This document shows positions 1 to 5,817 of a stretch of 7,865 nucleotides of DNA, in pieces (within the stretch, counting starts at the first letter, position 1; each line of letters starts with the position of its first letter). The stretch spans positions 1-7,865 of the forward strand of contig CANHKH010000147.1 of the NCBI GenBank assembly GCA_947460165.1, written 5' to 3'. The position numbers were made by a program, and so were the translations under genes. This DNA comes from Comamonadaceae bacterium. GTDB lineage: Bacteria; Pseudomonadota; Gammaproteobacteria; Burkholderiales; Burkholderiaceae_C. Under the pieces are notes generated by a model. That model saw nothing but the letters and a program-made list of their open reading frames with translations, did not search any database and was not told the origin of the DNA.

Positions 1-28
1 AGGCTTGCGCAGCGACTTAGGCTGTGAT

Positions 29-868
29 TTAACGCCATTGGCCTTGATAGCCTGGTTGGCGGCGGTCGCCGTGGCCACCGCGCAGGTGCTGGTGGCCATT
101 GGACCACTGCAGCGACAGGCCAATGGGCGCCACATAGGGCTGGTACAGGGGCCGTGTGGGCTGGTAATACACAAAAGGCGAGGCCCTGTAGGTGACAGGA
201 GGCGACACATACACAGGAGGTGACACATAGACAGGCGCTGGCTGCACGATGGTGACGTTCGCGCTTTGGTAGCCTTGCAAACCCTGTGGTGCTTGCGGCT
301 CCAGGCTGGAGATGGGCGTGAAAATGGTGCTGGCCGGCGCGTTGGAACTGGGGGCGTTGTAAGCAGGCGCGGGCAGGGCGCCCACGGGGTTGAGCTGCAG
401 GCGCACAAACTGGCCAGGGTCGTTGGGCATTTTGATGCTGTAGCGCTTGCCCTCGTACTCGTAAATCACGTCGTAGTGCAGCACCCGGTTTTCGTAGGTG
501 GTTTGCGTGCTGCATTGCTGAACGTTGCGCACCTCGTCGCGGGTGCCTTCAATTTTGTTGCCCAGCACGGCGCCGCCAAACAGGCCAATGACGGTGGCCA
601 AGTCGCGCCCGCTGCCCCCGCCCATGGCGTTGCCCAGGGCACCGCCTGCAATGGCGCCCATGGCGGCCCCGGCGCCCGAGGGCTGGCCTTGCTGGATCAC
701 CTGTTGGTTGGTGCACACCTGGCGCGGAACCGCCACCTGTTGCATGACGGCTGTGCTGGTGAGCACCCGGGCCATGGCTTCTTGGGCTTGAGCGCTGGCG
801 CCAGCCAGAACAGCGGCAGCGCCCAGCAGCAGCGCGGGCAGGTGGGGAGTGCGTGGGGCGTATGTCAT
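29..868 (-). CDS. Secreted glycine-zipper (2TM, 17-kDa-antigen-like) envelope protein
   Basis: A 279-residue protein of the loosely defined glycine-zipper group related to the Rickettsia 17-kDa surface antigen; the molecular role is not known. Residues 1-28 look like a Sec signal peptide: a hydrophobic run (about 10-24), then A26-Q27-A28 as the likely signal peptidase I site. There is no lipobox cysteine. Residues 65-105 form the glycine zipper, two short Gly/Ala-rich hydrophobic segments with repeated GxxxG-type spacing, flanked by cysteines C52 and C119 that could form a disulfide in the periplasm. A small folded segment around 120-160 follows, then a low-complexity Pro/Tyr/Val/Ser tail with a PPVYVS duplication and a basic Gly/His/Arg end. 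AAGGA (877-881, minus strand) sits 8 nt before the ATG, which supports this start. It follows the reductase gene on the same strand after 122 bp, so may have its own promoter; I see no clear -35/-10 pair. The family call is good, the function is open. Confidence 0.85.
   Translation of the reverse strand: MTYAPRTPHLPALLLGAAAVLAGASAQAQEAMARVLTSTAVMQQVAVPRQVCTNQQVIQQGQPSGAGAAMGAIAGGALGNAMGGGSGRDLATVIGLFGGAVLGNKIEGTRDEVRNVQQCSTQTTYENRVLHYDVIYEYEGKRYSIKMPNDPGQFVRLQLNPVGALPAPAYNAPSSNAPASTIFTPISSLEPQAPQGLQGYQSANVTIVQPAPVYVSPPVYVSPPVTYRASPFVYYQPTRPLYQPYVAPIGLSLQWSNGHQHLRGGHGDRRQPGYQGQWR
197..232 (-). repeat. Two-copy 18-bp in-frame tandem repeat
   Basis: Positions 197-214 and 215-232 are two adjacent 18-bp copies that differ at two positions. 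They lie inside the glycine-zipper gene and encode consecutive PPVYVS-like hexapeptides. The unit is a multiple of three, so copy-number change would lengthen or shorten the proline-rich tail without breaking the frame. Confidence 0.75.
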
Positions 869-956
869 GTTGCTTGTCCTTGGGGGGTCTGAAACCGCAA
901 TCGGTCTGGGAACACTCTATCAACGGGCCAGGTGGCTGATCGGTTCACAGTCCTGC

Positions 957-975
957 GTAAATCTACGGTAAATCT
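957..975. promoter_or_regulatory. Direct repeat GTAAATCT x2, 11-bp period, upstream of the glycine-zipper gene
   Basis: GTAAATCT occurs exactly at 957-964 and again at 968-975, so the copies are offset by 11 bp, about one turn of the helix. This lies 89-107 bp upstream of the glycine-zipper start codon and just beyond the stop of the reductase gene. Same-face spacing is what a transcription factor binding as a tandem dimer would need. The repeat is seen directly; a regulatory role is inference and no known regulator is recognised. Confidence 0.3.
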
Positions 976-979
976 GAGG

Positions 980-993
980 TGACCCTTGGGTCA
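980..993. other. Perfect dyad TGACCC-TT-GGGTCA over the reductase stop codon
   Basis: A 14-bp dyad with 6-bp arms and a 2-bp centre; its right end (991-993) is the TGA stop of the minus-strand reductase gene. As RNA it could form a 5-bp stem with a 4-nt loop. No T-run follows on either strand, so it is not a standard rho-independent terminator. It could be a weak 3'-end structure, an operator, or chance. Confidence 0.3.
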
Positions 994-1350
994 AGCTCCA
1001 TGCTTGTCAGAAAAAAGAACCCATTCTTCGGCCTTGAATCCCACGGAAGTGCGCCCCGGCCAATCGACCACCGGGCGCTTGATCAGGCTGGGCAGCTCGC
1101 GCATCAGGGCTTGGGCGCTGGCACTGTCCTGCACGCGCGCCTGCTGCTCGGGCGCCAGCTTGCGCCAGGTCGTGCCTTGGCGGTTGAGTAATTTTTCCCA
1201 GCCCAGTTGGGCCGCCCATTGGGCCAGGCGGTCGGCGGGCACGCCGGCTTTCTTGAAGTCGTGAAAGTCATGGGCCAGTTGCTGATCGTTCAGCCAGGCG
1301 CGGGCTTTTTTGACGGTGTCGCAGTTGGGGATGCCGTAGACAGTGATCAT
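991..1350 (-). CDS. ArsC/Spx-like thioredoxin-fold reductase (YffB family)
   Basis: A 119-residue protein of the ArsC/Spx/YffB family, the usual length (about 115-120). Members are thioredoxin-fold proteins; true ArsC reduces arsenate with glutathione/glutaredoxin, while YffB-type proteins have no settled physiological role. The N-terminus is the family's typical VYGIPNCDTVKKA opening, with C10 at the place of the catalytic cysteine. The LIKRPVVD segment (89-96, R92) matches the conserved Arg-Pro region near the active site. C10 is the only cysteine, so an intramolecular disulfide mechanism is excluded and a mixed disulfide with a thiol partner is likely. No ars operon genes (arsR, arsB, acr3) are near, which argues against a dedicated arsenate role. 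The start is set by homology: an AAGGA (1351-1355) abuts the ATG with no spacer, too close for normal pairing with 16S rRNA. It is divergent from folC and followed on its own strand by the glycine-zipper gene. Confidence 0.9.
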   Translation of the reverse strand: MITVYGIPNCDTVKKARAWLNDQQLAHDFHDFKKAGVPADRLAQWAAQLGWEKLLNRQGTTWRKLAPEQQARVQDSASAQALMRELPSLIKRPVVDWPGRTSVGFKAEEWVLFSDKHGA

Positions 1351-1451
1351 TCCTTGATTCTCGCAGCCTCTTGCAAAACCACGCGCGATGCACTGTCACT
1401 GGTTTAACCCTTGAACCAGCCGTCGGCAGTGCTTGGGTGACAATCTCATAC
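1351..1451. promoter_or_regulatory. Divergent promoter region between the reductase gene and folC
   Basis: This 101-bp gap must hold the promoters for both directions. A GAGAAT hexamer (minus strand, 1357-1362) ends 6 nt before the reductase ATG, and GACAAT (plus strand, 1439-1444) ends 7 nt before the folC ATG. Both resemble -10 elements placed where they would give leaderless or nearly leaderless transcripts. No good -35 box lies 16-18 bp upstream of either. For folC an alternative is ordinary initiation with GGGTGA (1435-1440) as ribosome binding site, 11 nt from the ATG. A dyad lies at 1399-1419. That promoters are here follows from the layout; their exact places are inference. Confidence 0.4.
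1399..1419. other. Inverted repeat CTGGTT-N9-AACCAG in the divergent region
   Basis: Arms 1399-1404 and 1414-1419 are perfect 6-bp inverted repeats with a 9-nt spacer; in plus-strand RNA one more U-G pair extends the stem to 7 bp. It sits roughly midway between the two start codons. It may be an operator for a dimeric regulator acting on both genes or a short leader hairpin. It lacks a T-run, so it is not a terminator. Confidence 0.3.
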
Positions 1452-2801
1452 ATGGACACCCCCCACACTTTGGACGAATGGCTGGCCCATTGCGAGCGGC
1501 TGCACCCGCACAGCATTGACATGGGCTTGGAGCGCGTGCGCACGGCCGCCCTGCGCATGTCGCTCAAATTCAATTGTCCTGTGATCACCGTGGCGGGCAC
1601 CAATGGCAAGGGCTCGACCTGTGCCATGCTTGAGGCGGTGTTGACGCAGGCCGGCTACCGAACCGGTCTTTACTCCTCGCCGCATTTGGTGCATTTTCAG
1701 GAGCGTTGCCGGGTGCGCGGTGAGGCGGTGCATCCCGAGGCCTTGCTGCCGCATTTTCAAGCGGTCGAACGCGCCCGACTGGGGCCGACCGCACATGTTT
1801 TTCTGCCCGGCCGCCCGCAGGACATGGAAGGCGAGGTCTCGCTCACTTACTTTGAATTCACCACCCTGGCCATTTTGTCGCTGCTCTCGCGCTCTGAGCT
1901 GGACGTGGTCATTTTGGAGGTCGGTCTGGGGGGGCGGCTGGACGCGGTCAACCTGGTGGACGCCGACTGCGCCATCATCACCAGCATAGACCTGGACCAC
2001 ATGGAGTTTTTGGGCCCAGACCGCGAAAGCATTGGCCGCGAAAAAGCCGGCATCATTCGGGCCGACCGTCCTGTGGTGGTGAGCGACCCCATGCCGCCCC
2101 AAAGCGTGCTCAAAACCGCCCACATGCTGGGGGCCGACCTGTGGCAGCTGGGGCCAGACTTTCAATTCTCCGGCGACCAATTGCAGTGGACCTGGTCCGG
2201 GCGCGGCAAGCGTTATTCGGGCTTGGCCTACCCGGCTTTGCGCGGCGCCAACCAATTGGTCAATGCCGCCGGCGTGCTGGCCGCCCTCACGGCCCTGCGC
2301 GAGAAGTTGCCCGTGACTGCCCAAGCCATACGCAACGGCTTGGCCTTGGTGGAGTTGCCCGGGCGTTTTCAAATCGTGCCTGGCCAACCCACCTTGGTGC
2401 TGGACGTGGCACACAACCCCCATTCGGTGGCGGCCCTGGCTGAAAACCTCGATGCCATGGGCTTTTACCCCTGCACCCATGCCGTTTTTGGCGCCATGGC
2501 CGACAAAGACCTGGCAACCATGTTCACCCGCATCGAGCCTTTGGTCGATCGCTGGTATTTTTGTGACTTGCCGACGCCGCGTGCAGCCACGGCGGCAGAT
2601 TTGAAGTCCCGTTGGCAGGCCACGAGAACCCGCCAAGACACCCATGCCAGCGGCCACGCCGACCCAATGGCGGCCTTGCAGGCAGCCGTGGCTGCAGCAG
2701 ACCCCGCTGATAGAATCTTGGTCTTCGGATCATTCTTTACAGTCGGTGGTGTTCTGAGCAAGGGTGTGCCCCGTTTGTCGGCGCAGCACCTGTCGAATTG
2801 A
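1452..2801 (+). CDS. folC: Bifunctional dihydrofolate synthase / folylpolyglutamate synthase
   Basis: Cytosolic ATP-dependent ligase of the Mur-ligase superfamily. It joins glutamate to dihydropteroate to make dihydrofolate and adds further glutamates to reduced folates. Numbered from the 1452 ATG (449 residues; E. coli FolC has about 422): P-loop AGTNGKGS (48-55), a conserved EVGLGGRLDAVN block (156-167), SIDLDH (178-183), and GREKAG with K198 at the place of the carbamylated lysine. GAN (265-267), LPGR (302-305) and DVAHNP (318-323) complete the central and C-terminal ligase domains. The reading frame is open upstream to a TTG at 1371, but those 27 residues do not resemble FolC, whose proteins begin shortly before the LxxWLxxCExxHP-like helix, so the ATG at 1452 is preferred. 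It heads the run folC-dedD-cvpA-purF, an order also found in E. coli. In many betaproteobacteria accD lies just upstream; here a divergent reductase gene does. Confidence 0.97.
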   Translation: MDTPHTLDEWLAHCERLHPHSIDMGLERVRTAALRMSLKFNCPVITVAGTNGKGSTCAMLEAVLTQAGYRTGLYSSPHLVHFQERCRVRGEAVHPEALLPHFQAVERARLGPTAHVFLPGRPQDMEGEVSLTYFEFTTLAILSLLSRSELDVVILEVGLGGRLDAVNLVDADCAIITSIDLDHMEFLGPDRESIGREKAGIIRADRPVVVSDPMPPQSVLKTAHMLGADLWQLGPDFQFSGDQLQWTWSGRGKRYSGLAYPALRGANQLVNAAGVLAALTALREKLPVTAQAIRNGLALVELPGRFQIVPGQPTLVLDVAHNPHSVAALAENLDAMGFYPCTHAVFGAMADKDLATMFTRIEPLVDRWYFCDLPTPRAATAADLKSRWQATRTRQDTHASGHADPMAALQAAVAAADPADRILVFGSFFTVGGVLSKGVPRLSAQHLSN

Positions 2802-2841
2802 ACACCAACAGGCCCGCGATACGGACCGGTTTGGCATCCAA

Positions 2842-2863
2842 GTTGCCGGTGTGGTTCGGCAGC
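2842..2863 (+). other. Intergenic hairpin between folC and the SPOR gene
   Basis: Arms 2842-2848 and 2857-2863 pair over 7 bp (one G-U) around an 8-nt loop, in the 90-bp gap after folC. The downstream sequence is only moderately T-rich (TCATTTCTCT), with no run of T, so a classical terminator is unlikely. It could be an RNA processing or stability element within the operon, or chance. Confidence 0.25.
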
Positions 2864-2891
2864 TCATTTCTCTACGGACACAGCCTCGACC

Positions 2892-3755
2892 ATGTCGATT
2901 TTCAATTTCCGCCGAGGTCGTCCCGCCAATGCGTCGGGCAAGGGTTCTGCCGCGCCAGCCCAGGCGGCTGAAAGCGTGGAGGTGGTCCGCAAGCGCGCCC
3001 GCCAGCGCTTGATTGGCTCGGCCGTGTTGGTCTTGCTCGGGGTGGTGGGTTTCCCACTCTTGTTCGAGACCCAGCCGCGCCCTGTGCCGGTGGATCTGGC
3101 CATTGAGATTCCGTCGCGTCAGGCCATCAAGCCGGGCACGCCCATTGCACCGGTGGTGCGCAAAGAGCCTGTCGCCCCGCCTGTGGCCGAGCCTGCCAAG
3201 GCGGATGCGTCGCCCGTGGCGGCCCCCAACACTCCTCCTGTCACTGCGCCCATTACTGCGCCCGTCACTGCACCACCAGTGAGCGCCCAGGCCAGCCTGC
3301 TCGACAAAGAAGAGATTGTGGGCACCAAGCCCAGCCCACCCCCCAAGCCTGAACCCAAGGCAGAGGCCAAGCCCGAACTCAAGCCCAAAGCTGAAGCCAA
3401 GGTCGAAGCCAAGCCCAAAGTCGAAGCCAAGCCAGAAGCCAAGCCCGTGGCCAAACCCAAGGTCGACGACGGGCAGCGTGCCCGCGCCTTGCTCGATGGC
3501 AACACCAGCTCGCCGCCCAGCGCTGACAAGCGCATGGTGGTGCAGGTGGGCGCTTTTGCCGATGAAGCCTTGGCCCGCGAGGCCCGCGCCAAACTGGAAA
3601 GAGCCGGTTTGAAAACCTACACCCACGTGGCCGAGACCAAGGACGGCAAACGCATTCGCGTGCGCGTAGGCCCCTTCACCAGCCGGGCCGAGGCCGATAA
3701 AGCGGCCAGCAAAATCAAGACCTTGAACCTGCCAGCCGCAGTGCTGGAACTTTGA
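2892..3755 (+). CDS. DedD-like SPOR-domain inner-membrane cell-division protein
   Basis: A 287-residue bitopic membrane protein. Residues 1-39 are a short basic cytoplasmic tail, 40-57 a single hydrophobic membrane segment (LIGSAVLVLLGVVGFPLLF), and 60-210 a long periplasmic linker. Residues about 214-287 form a SPOR domain beginning MVVQVGAFADEALA and containing RIRVRVGPFTSRAEA. SPOR domains bind peptidoglycan stripped of stem peptides at the division septum, and E. coli DedD, also encoded between folC and cvpA, is a division protein of this design. The linker has a triple VTAP-like repeat (117-128) and a Lys/Ala/Glu/Pro-rich stretch (148-190), probably an extended spacer through the cell wall. 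The ATG at 2892 is supported by the basic tail and membrane segment placement. The ribosome binding site is poor (CGGA at 2875-2878, 13 nt away). It lies 90 bp after folC and 42 bp before cvpA. Orthology to dedD is inferred from position and domain layout. Confidence 0.92.
   Translation: MSIFNFRRGRPANASGKGSAAPAQAAESVEVVRKRARQRLIGSAVLVLLGVVGFPLLFETQPRPVPVDLAIEIPSRQAIKPGTPIAPVVRKEPVAPPVAEPAKADASPVAAPNTPPVTAPITAPVTAPPVSAQASLLDKEEIVGTKPSPPPKPEPKAEAKPELKPKAEAKVEAKPKVEAKPEAKPVAKPKVDDGQRARALLDGNTSSPPSADKRMVVQVGAFADEALAREARAKLERAGLKTYTHVAETKDGKRIRVRVGPFTSRAEADKAASKIKTLNLPAAVLEL
3240..3275 (+). repeat. Three 12-bp units coding V/I-T-A-P
   Basis: Three adjacent 12-bp units (3240-3251, 3252-3263, 3264-3275) in the SPOR gene encode VTAP, ITAP, VTAP. 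They differ by two or three bases from one to the next. They are part of the flexible periplasmic linker. Confidence 0.7.
3345..3461 (+). repeat. Degenerate Lys-Pro/Glu-Ala-Lys coding repeat
   Basis: This stretch encodes residues 152-190 of the SPOR protein, almost wholly K, P, E, A and V. The 9-mer GAAGCCAAG occurs exactly four times (3393-3401, 3405-3413, 3423-3431, 3435-3443), in a 12-bp then 18-bp then 12-bp register. Such a repeat is likely to vary in length between strains. It codes for a stiff, positively charged linker between membrane anchor and SPOR domain. Confidence 0.75.
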
Positions 3756-3768
3756 CAGGTGTGAACTG

Positions 3769-3801
3769 ATGGCCCTGCCCAACCGGAGCCCCGCGCGTTG
3801 A
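3769..3801 (+). CDS. Possible 10-codon upstream ORF coupled to cvpA
   Basis: ATG at 3769 opens a 10-codon frame (MALPNRSPAR) that stops with TGA at 3799-3801. AGGTG (3757-3761) lies 7 nt upstream, a better ribosome binding site than several genes here have. Its stop overlaps the TTG start of cvpA (TTGA, 3798-3801), a layout that favours termination-reinitiation. The peptide has no recognisable function. It may be a translational-coupling device for a weak TTG start, or a chance short frame. Confidence 0.3.
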   Translation: MALPNRSPAR

Positions 3802-4283
3802 CGACCACCGACTGGATGTTTGTCGCTGTGCTGGGCGTGTCCATGTTGGTGGGTGTCTGGCGCGGCTTGGTCTTTGAGGTCTTGTCGGTGTTGGGCTGGT
3901 TGGCGGCTTTTTTTGTCGCCCAGTGGTTGGGGCCTGCACTGGCAGTCAAGCTGCCCATCGATTCATTGAGTGACACCACGCGCTATGCCGCCGCTTATGT
4001 GCTGACTTTTGTGGCCGCGGTCTTTGCCGCTGGCCTGCTGGCAGCGATGTGCCGCAAGCTCATCTCTGTGGTGGGACTCAGGCCGGTGGACCGCGCCATG
4101 GGTGCGGCTTTCGGTCTGGTGCGGGGCTTGGTGCTGCTTTTGGTGGTCACGGTGGTGGTGGAGATGACCGCGCTCAAGACTTCACAATGGTGGCAGCAAT
4201 CGGTGGGCGCCTCTTTGTTGTCTGTGACGCTCACCGGCCTCAAGCCCGTTTTGCCCGAAGGCTTTGGCCGTTTCTTGAAATAA
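3798..4283 (+). CDS. cvpA: CvpA family inner-membrane protein
   Basis: A 161-residue integral membrane protein of the CvpA family (named for colicin V production in E. coli; the biochemical function is not firmly known, with links to envelope stress and bile resistance). About four hydrophobic segments are visible: 6-24, 27-48, 63-85 and 104-125. They include the family's conserved N-terminal pattern TDWMFVAVLGVSMLVGVWRG and the loop PVDRAMGAAFGLVRG (96-110). Length matches the family (about 160). The start is a TTG at 3798: the TTTDW opening aligns with the usual CvpA start, and GGAG (3785-3788) lies 9 nt upstream. The next ATG (3816) would remove the conserved Asp-Trp. A tiny ORF ends within this start codon. 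It lies 18 bp before purF, as in E. coli, where cvpA and purF are co-transcribed. Confidence 0.93.
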   Translation: MTTTDWMFVAVLGVSMLVGVWRGLVFEVLSVLGWLAAFFVAQWLGPALAVKLPIDSLSDTTRYAAAYVLTFVAAVFAAGLLAAMCRKLISVVGLRPVDRAMGAAFGLVRGLVLLLVVTVVVEMTALKTSQWWQQSVGASLLSVTLTGLKPVLPEGFGRFLK

Positions 4284-4301
4284 CTCACCGGACTTTGAAC
4301 C

Positions 4302-5807
4302 ATGTGCGGAATTCTTGGCGTTGTCAGTAACGCCCCAGTCAATCAGCTGATCTACGACGGATTGCTGCTCCTGCAGCACCGGGGACAGGACGCGGCCGGC
4401 ATCGCCACGCAGCTGGACCGCAAGTTCTTCATGCACAAGGCCAAGGGCATGGTGCGCGATGTGTTTCGCACCCGCAACATGCGCGGGCTGCCGGGCAATG
4501 TGGGCCTGGGCCAGGTGCGCTACCCCACGGCGGGCAATGCCTTCAGCGAGGAAGAAGCCCAACCTTTTTACGTGAACGCGCCCTTTGGCATTGTGATGGT
4601 GCACAACGGCAACCTCACCAACGCCGCCACGCTCAAAACCGAGCTGTTCTCCAACGACCACCGCCACATCAACACCGAGAGCGACTCCGAGGTCTTGCTC
4701 AATGTGCTGGCGCATGAGCTGGAAAAAACCACGCGTGGATTGCCGCTCAAGCCCGAGGATGTGTTTGAGGCAGTGCGCGGCGTGTACAAGCGCATCAAAG
4801 GCTCTTACGCCGTGGTGGCGCTGATCGCCGGCCACGGCCTGCTGGCCTTCAGAGACCCCTTTGGCATTCGCCCCTTGTGCTTGGGCCGCAGCGAGCACAC
4901 CGTGATGGTGGCCAGCGAATCTGTGGCTTTGGAAGGCACGGGCCACCGCTATGAGCGCGACATCCAGCCCGGTGAAGCTGTGTTTGTGGACCTGCAAGGC
5001 CAAGTGCATTCGGCGGTGTGCGCCGCGGGTGCGCAGCTCAAACCCTGTATTTTTGAATTCGTCTACCTCGCCCGGCCCGACTCGGTGCTGGACGGCATCT
5101 CGGTCTACCAGGCCCGCTTGAACCTGGGTGAGACTTTGGCCCAGCGCGTCATCTCCACCGTGCCGCCCAACGAGATTGACGTGGTCATCCCCATTCCGGA
5201 ATCGAGCCGCCCCAGCGCCACCCAGCTGGCGCACCTGCTGGGCATCCCTTACCGCGAGGCGTTTGTGAAAAACCGCTACGTGGGCCGCACCTTCATCATG
5301 CCAGGCCAGGGCGTGCGCAAAAAATCGGTGCGCCAAAAGCTCAACGTGATTGCCAGCGAGTTCAAGGGCCGCAATGTGCTGCTGGTGGACGACTCCATTG
5401 TGCGCGGCACCACCAGCCGCGAAATTGTGCAAATGGCCCGCGAAGCGGGCGCGCGCAAGGTCTACCTGGCCAGCGCCGCGCCCCCGGTGCGTTTCCCCAA
5501 TGTGTATGGCATTGACATGCCCACGGCCACCGAGTTGGTGGCCCACAACCGCAGCATTGAAGAAATTCGCCAAGTCATTGGCTGCGACGCCCTGATTTAC
5601 CAAGAAGTCGAAGGCATGAAGCGCGCCATTGGCCAGCTCAACCCTGCGCTGGCCGGCTTTGACGCGTCTTGCTTTGACGGCATTTATGTCACCGGCGACA
5701 TCACCCCCGAATCGATTGCCCAAATGAACGCCCAACGCGTGGACAGCAGCGAAGAGGCCGAGGCCGACGCCTCGCGCCTGGCCCTGCCCAACCCCCAGAC
5801 GGCCTGA
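4302..5807 (+). CDS. purF: Amidophosphoribosyltransferase
   Basis: Cytosolic enzyme of the first committed step of purine synthesis: PRPP plus glutamine gives 5-phosphoribosylamine, glutamate and pyrophosphate. The 501 residues match E. coli PurF (505). The N-terminal Ntn glutaminase domain begins MCGILGVV, so C2 becomes the N-terminal nucleophile once Met is removed. There is no propeptide, as in the E. coli type and unlike the Bacillus iron-sulfur type. QHRGQDAAG (25-33), R73 in QVRYPT, HNGNL (101-105) and the SDSE segment (127-130) complete the glutamine site. The C-terminal phosphoribosyltransferase domain carries the PRPP loop VLLVDDSIVRGTTS (359-372). The start is fixed by the catalytic cysteine; GGA (4290-4292) is 9 nt upstream. 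Folate from FolC supports later formyl-transfer steps in the same pathway. I see no obvious PurR-type operator ahead of cvpA or purF. Confidence 0.98.
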   Translation: MCGILGVVSNAPVNQLIYDGLLLLQHRGQDAAGIATQLDRKFFMHKAKGMVRDVFRTRNMRGLPGNVGLGQVRYPTAGNAFSEEEAQPFYVNAPFGIVMVHNGNLTNAATLKTELFSNDHRHINTESDSEVLLNVLAHELEKTTRGLPLKPEDVFEAVRGVYKRIKGSYAVVALIAGHGLLAFRDPFGIRPLCLGRSEHTVMVASESVALEGTGHRYERDIQPGEAVFVDLQGQVHSAVCAAGAQLKPCIFEFVYLARPDSVLDGISVYQARLNLGETLAQRVISTVPPNEIDVVIPIPESSRPSATQLAHLLGIPYREAFVKNRYVGRTFIMPGQGVRKKSVRQKLNVIASEFKGRNVLLVDDSIVRGTTSREIVQMAREAGARKVYLASAAPPVRFPNVYGIDMPTATELVAHNRSIEEIRQVIGCDALIYQEVEGMKRAIGQLNPALAGFDASCFDGIYVTGDITPESIAQMNAQRVDSSEEAEADASRLALPNPQTA

Positions 5808-5817
5808 AATTGCCACC

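Noticed and set aside
1..28. A terminator or further gene beyond the glycine-zipper stop
   Set aside because: Only 28 bases are available; no hairpin with a T-run and no supported coding frame can be made out.
980..993. Dyad at the end of the reductase gene as a rho-independent terminator
   Set aside because: The stem is only 5 bp with a 4-nt loop and no T-run follows on the minus strand.
991..1350. Arsenic-resistance locus
   Set aside because: The gene belongs to the wider ArsC/YffB family but there is no arsR, arsenite pump or other ars gene beside it, and it has a single cysteine.
1371..1451. TTG at 1371 as an earlier folC start, adding 27 residues
   Set aside because: The extra residues do not look like the FolC N-terminus and would fill most of the divergent promoter region. 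The ATG at 1452 leads directly into the conserved first helix.
1446..2657. A 403-codon minus-strand frame opposite folC
   Set aside because: It is antisense to a gene with all FolC motifs, and its composition (Gly/His/Gln/Arg-rich) is that of a shadow frame.
2842..2863. Hairpin after folC as a transcription terminator splitting the operon
   Set aside because: The 7-bp stem includes a G-U pair, the loop is 8 nt and the following bases have no continuous T-run. The gene order suggests read-through.
2730..3782. A 350-codon minus-strand frame opposite the SPOR gene, with Gly-Leu-Gly-Phe repeats
   Set aside because: The apparent repeats are the reverse complement of the Lys/Pro/Ala linker repeat of the real gene. 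No start site or family supports it.
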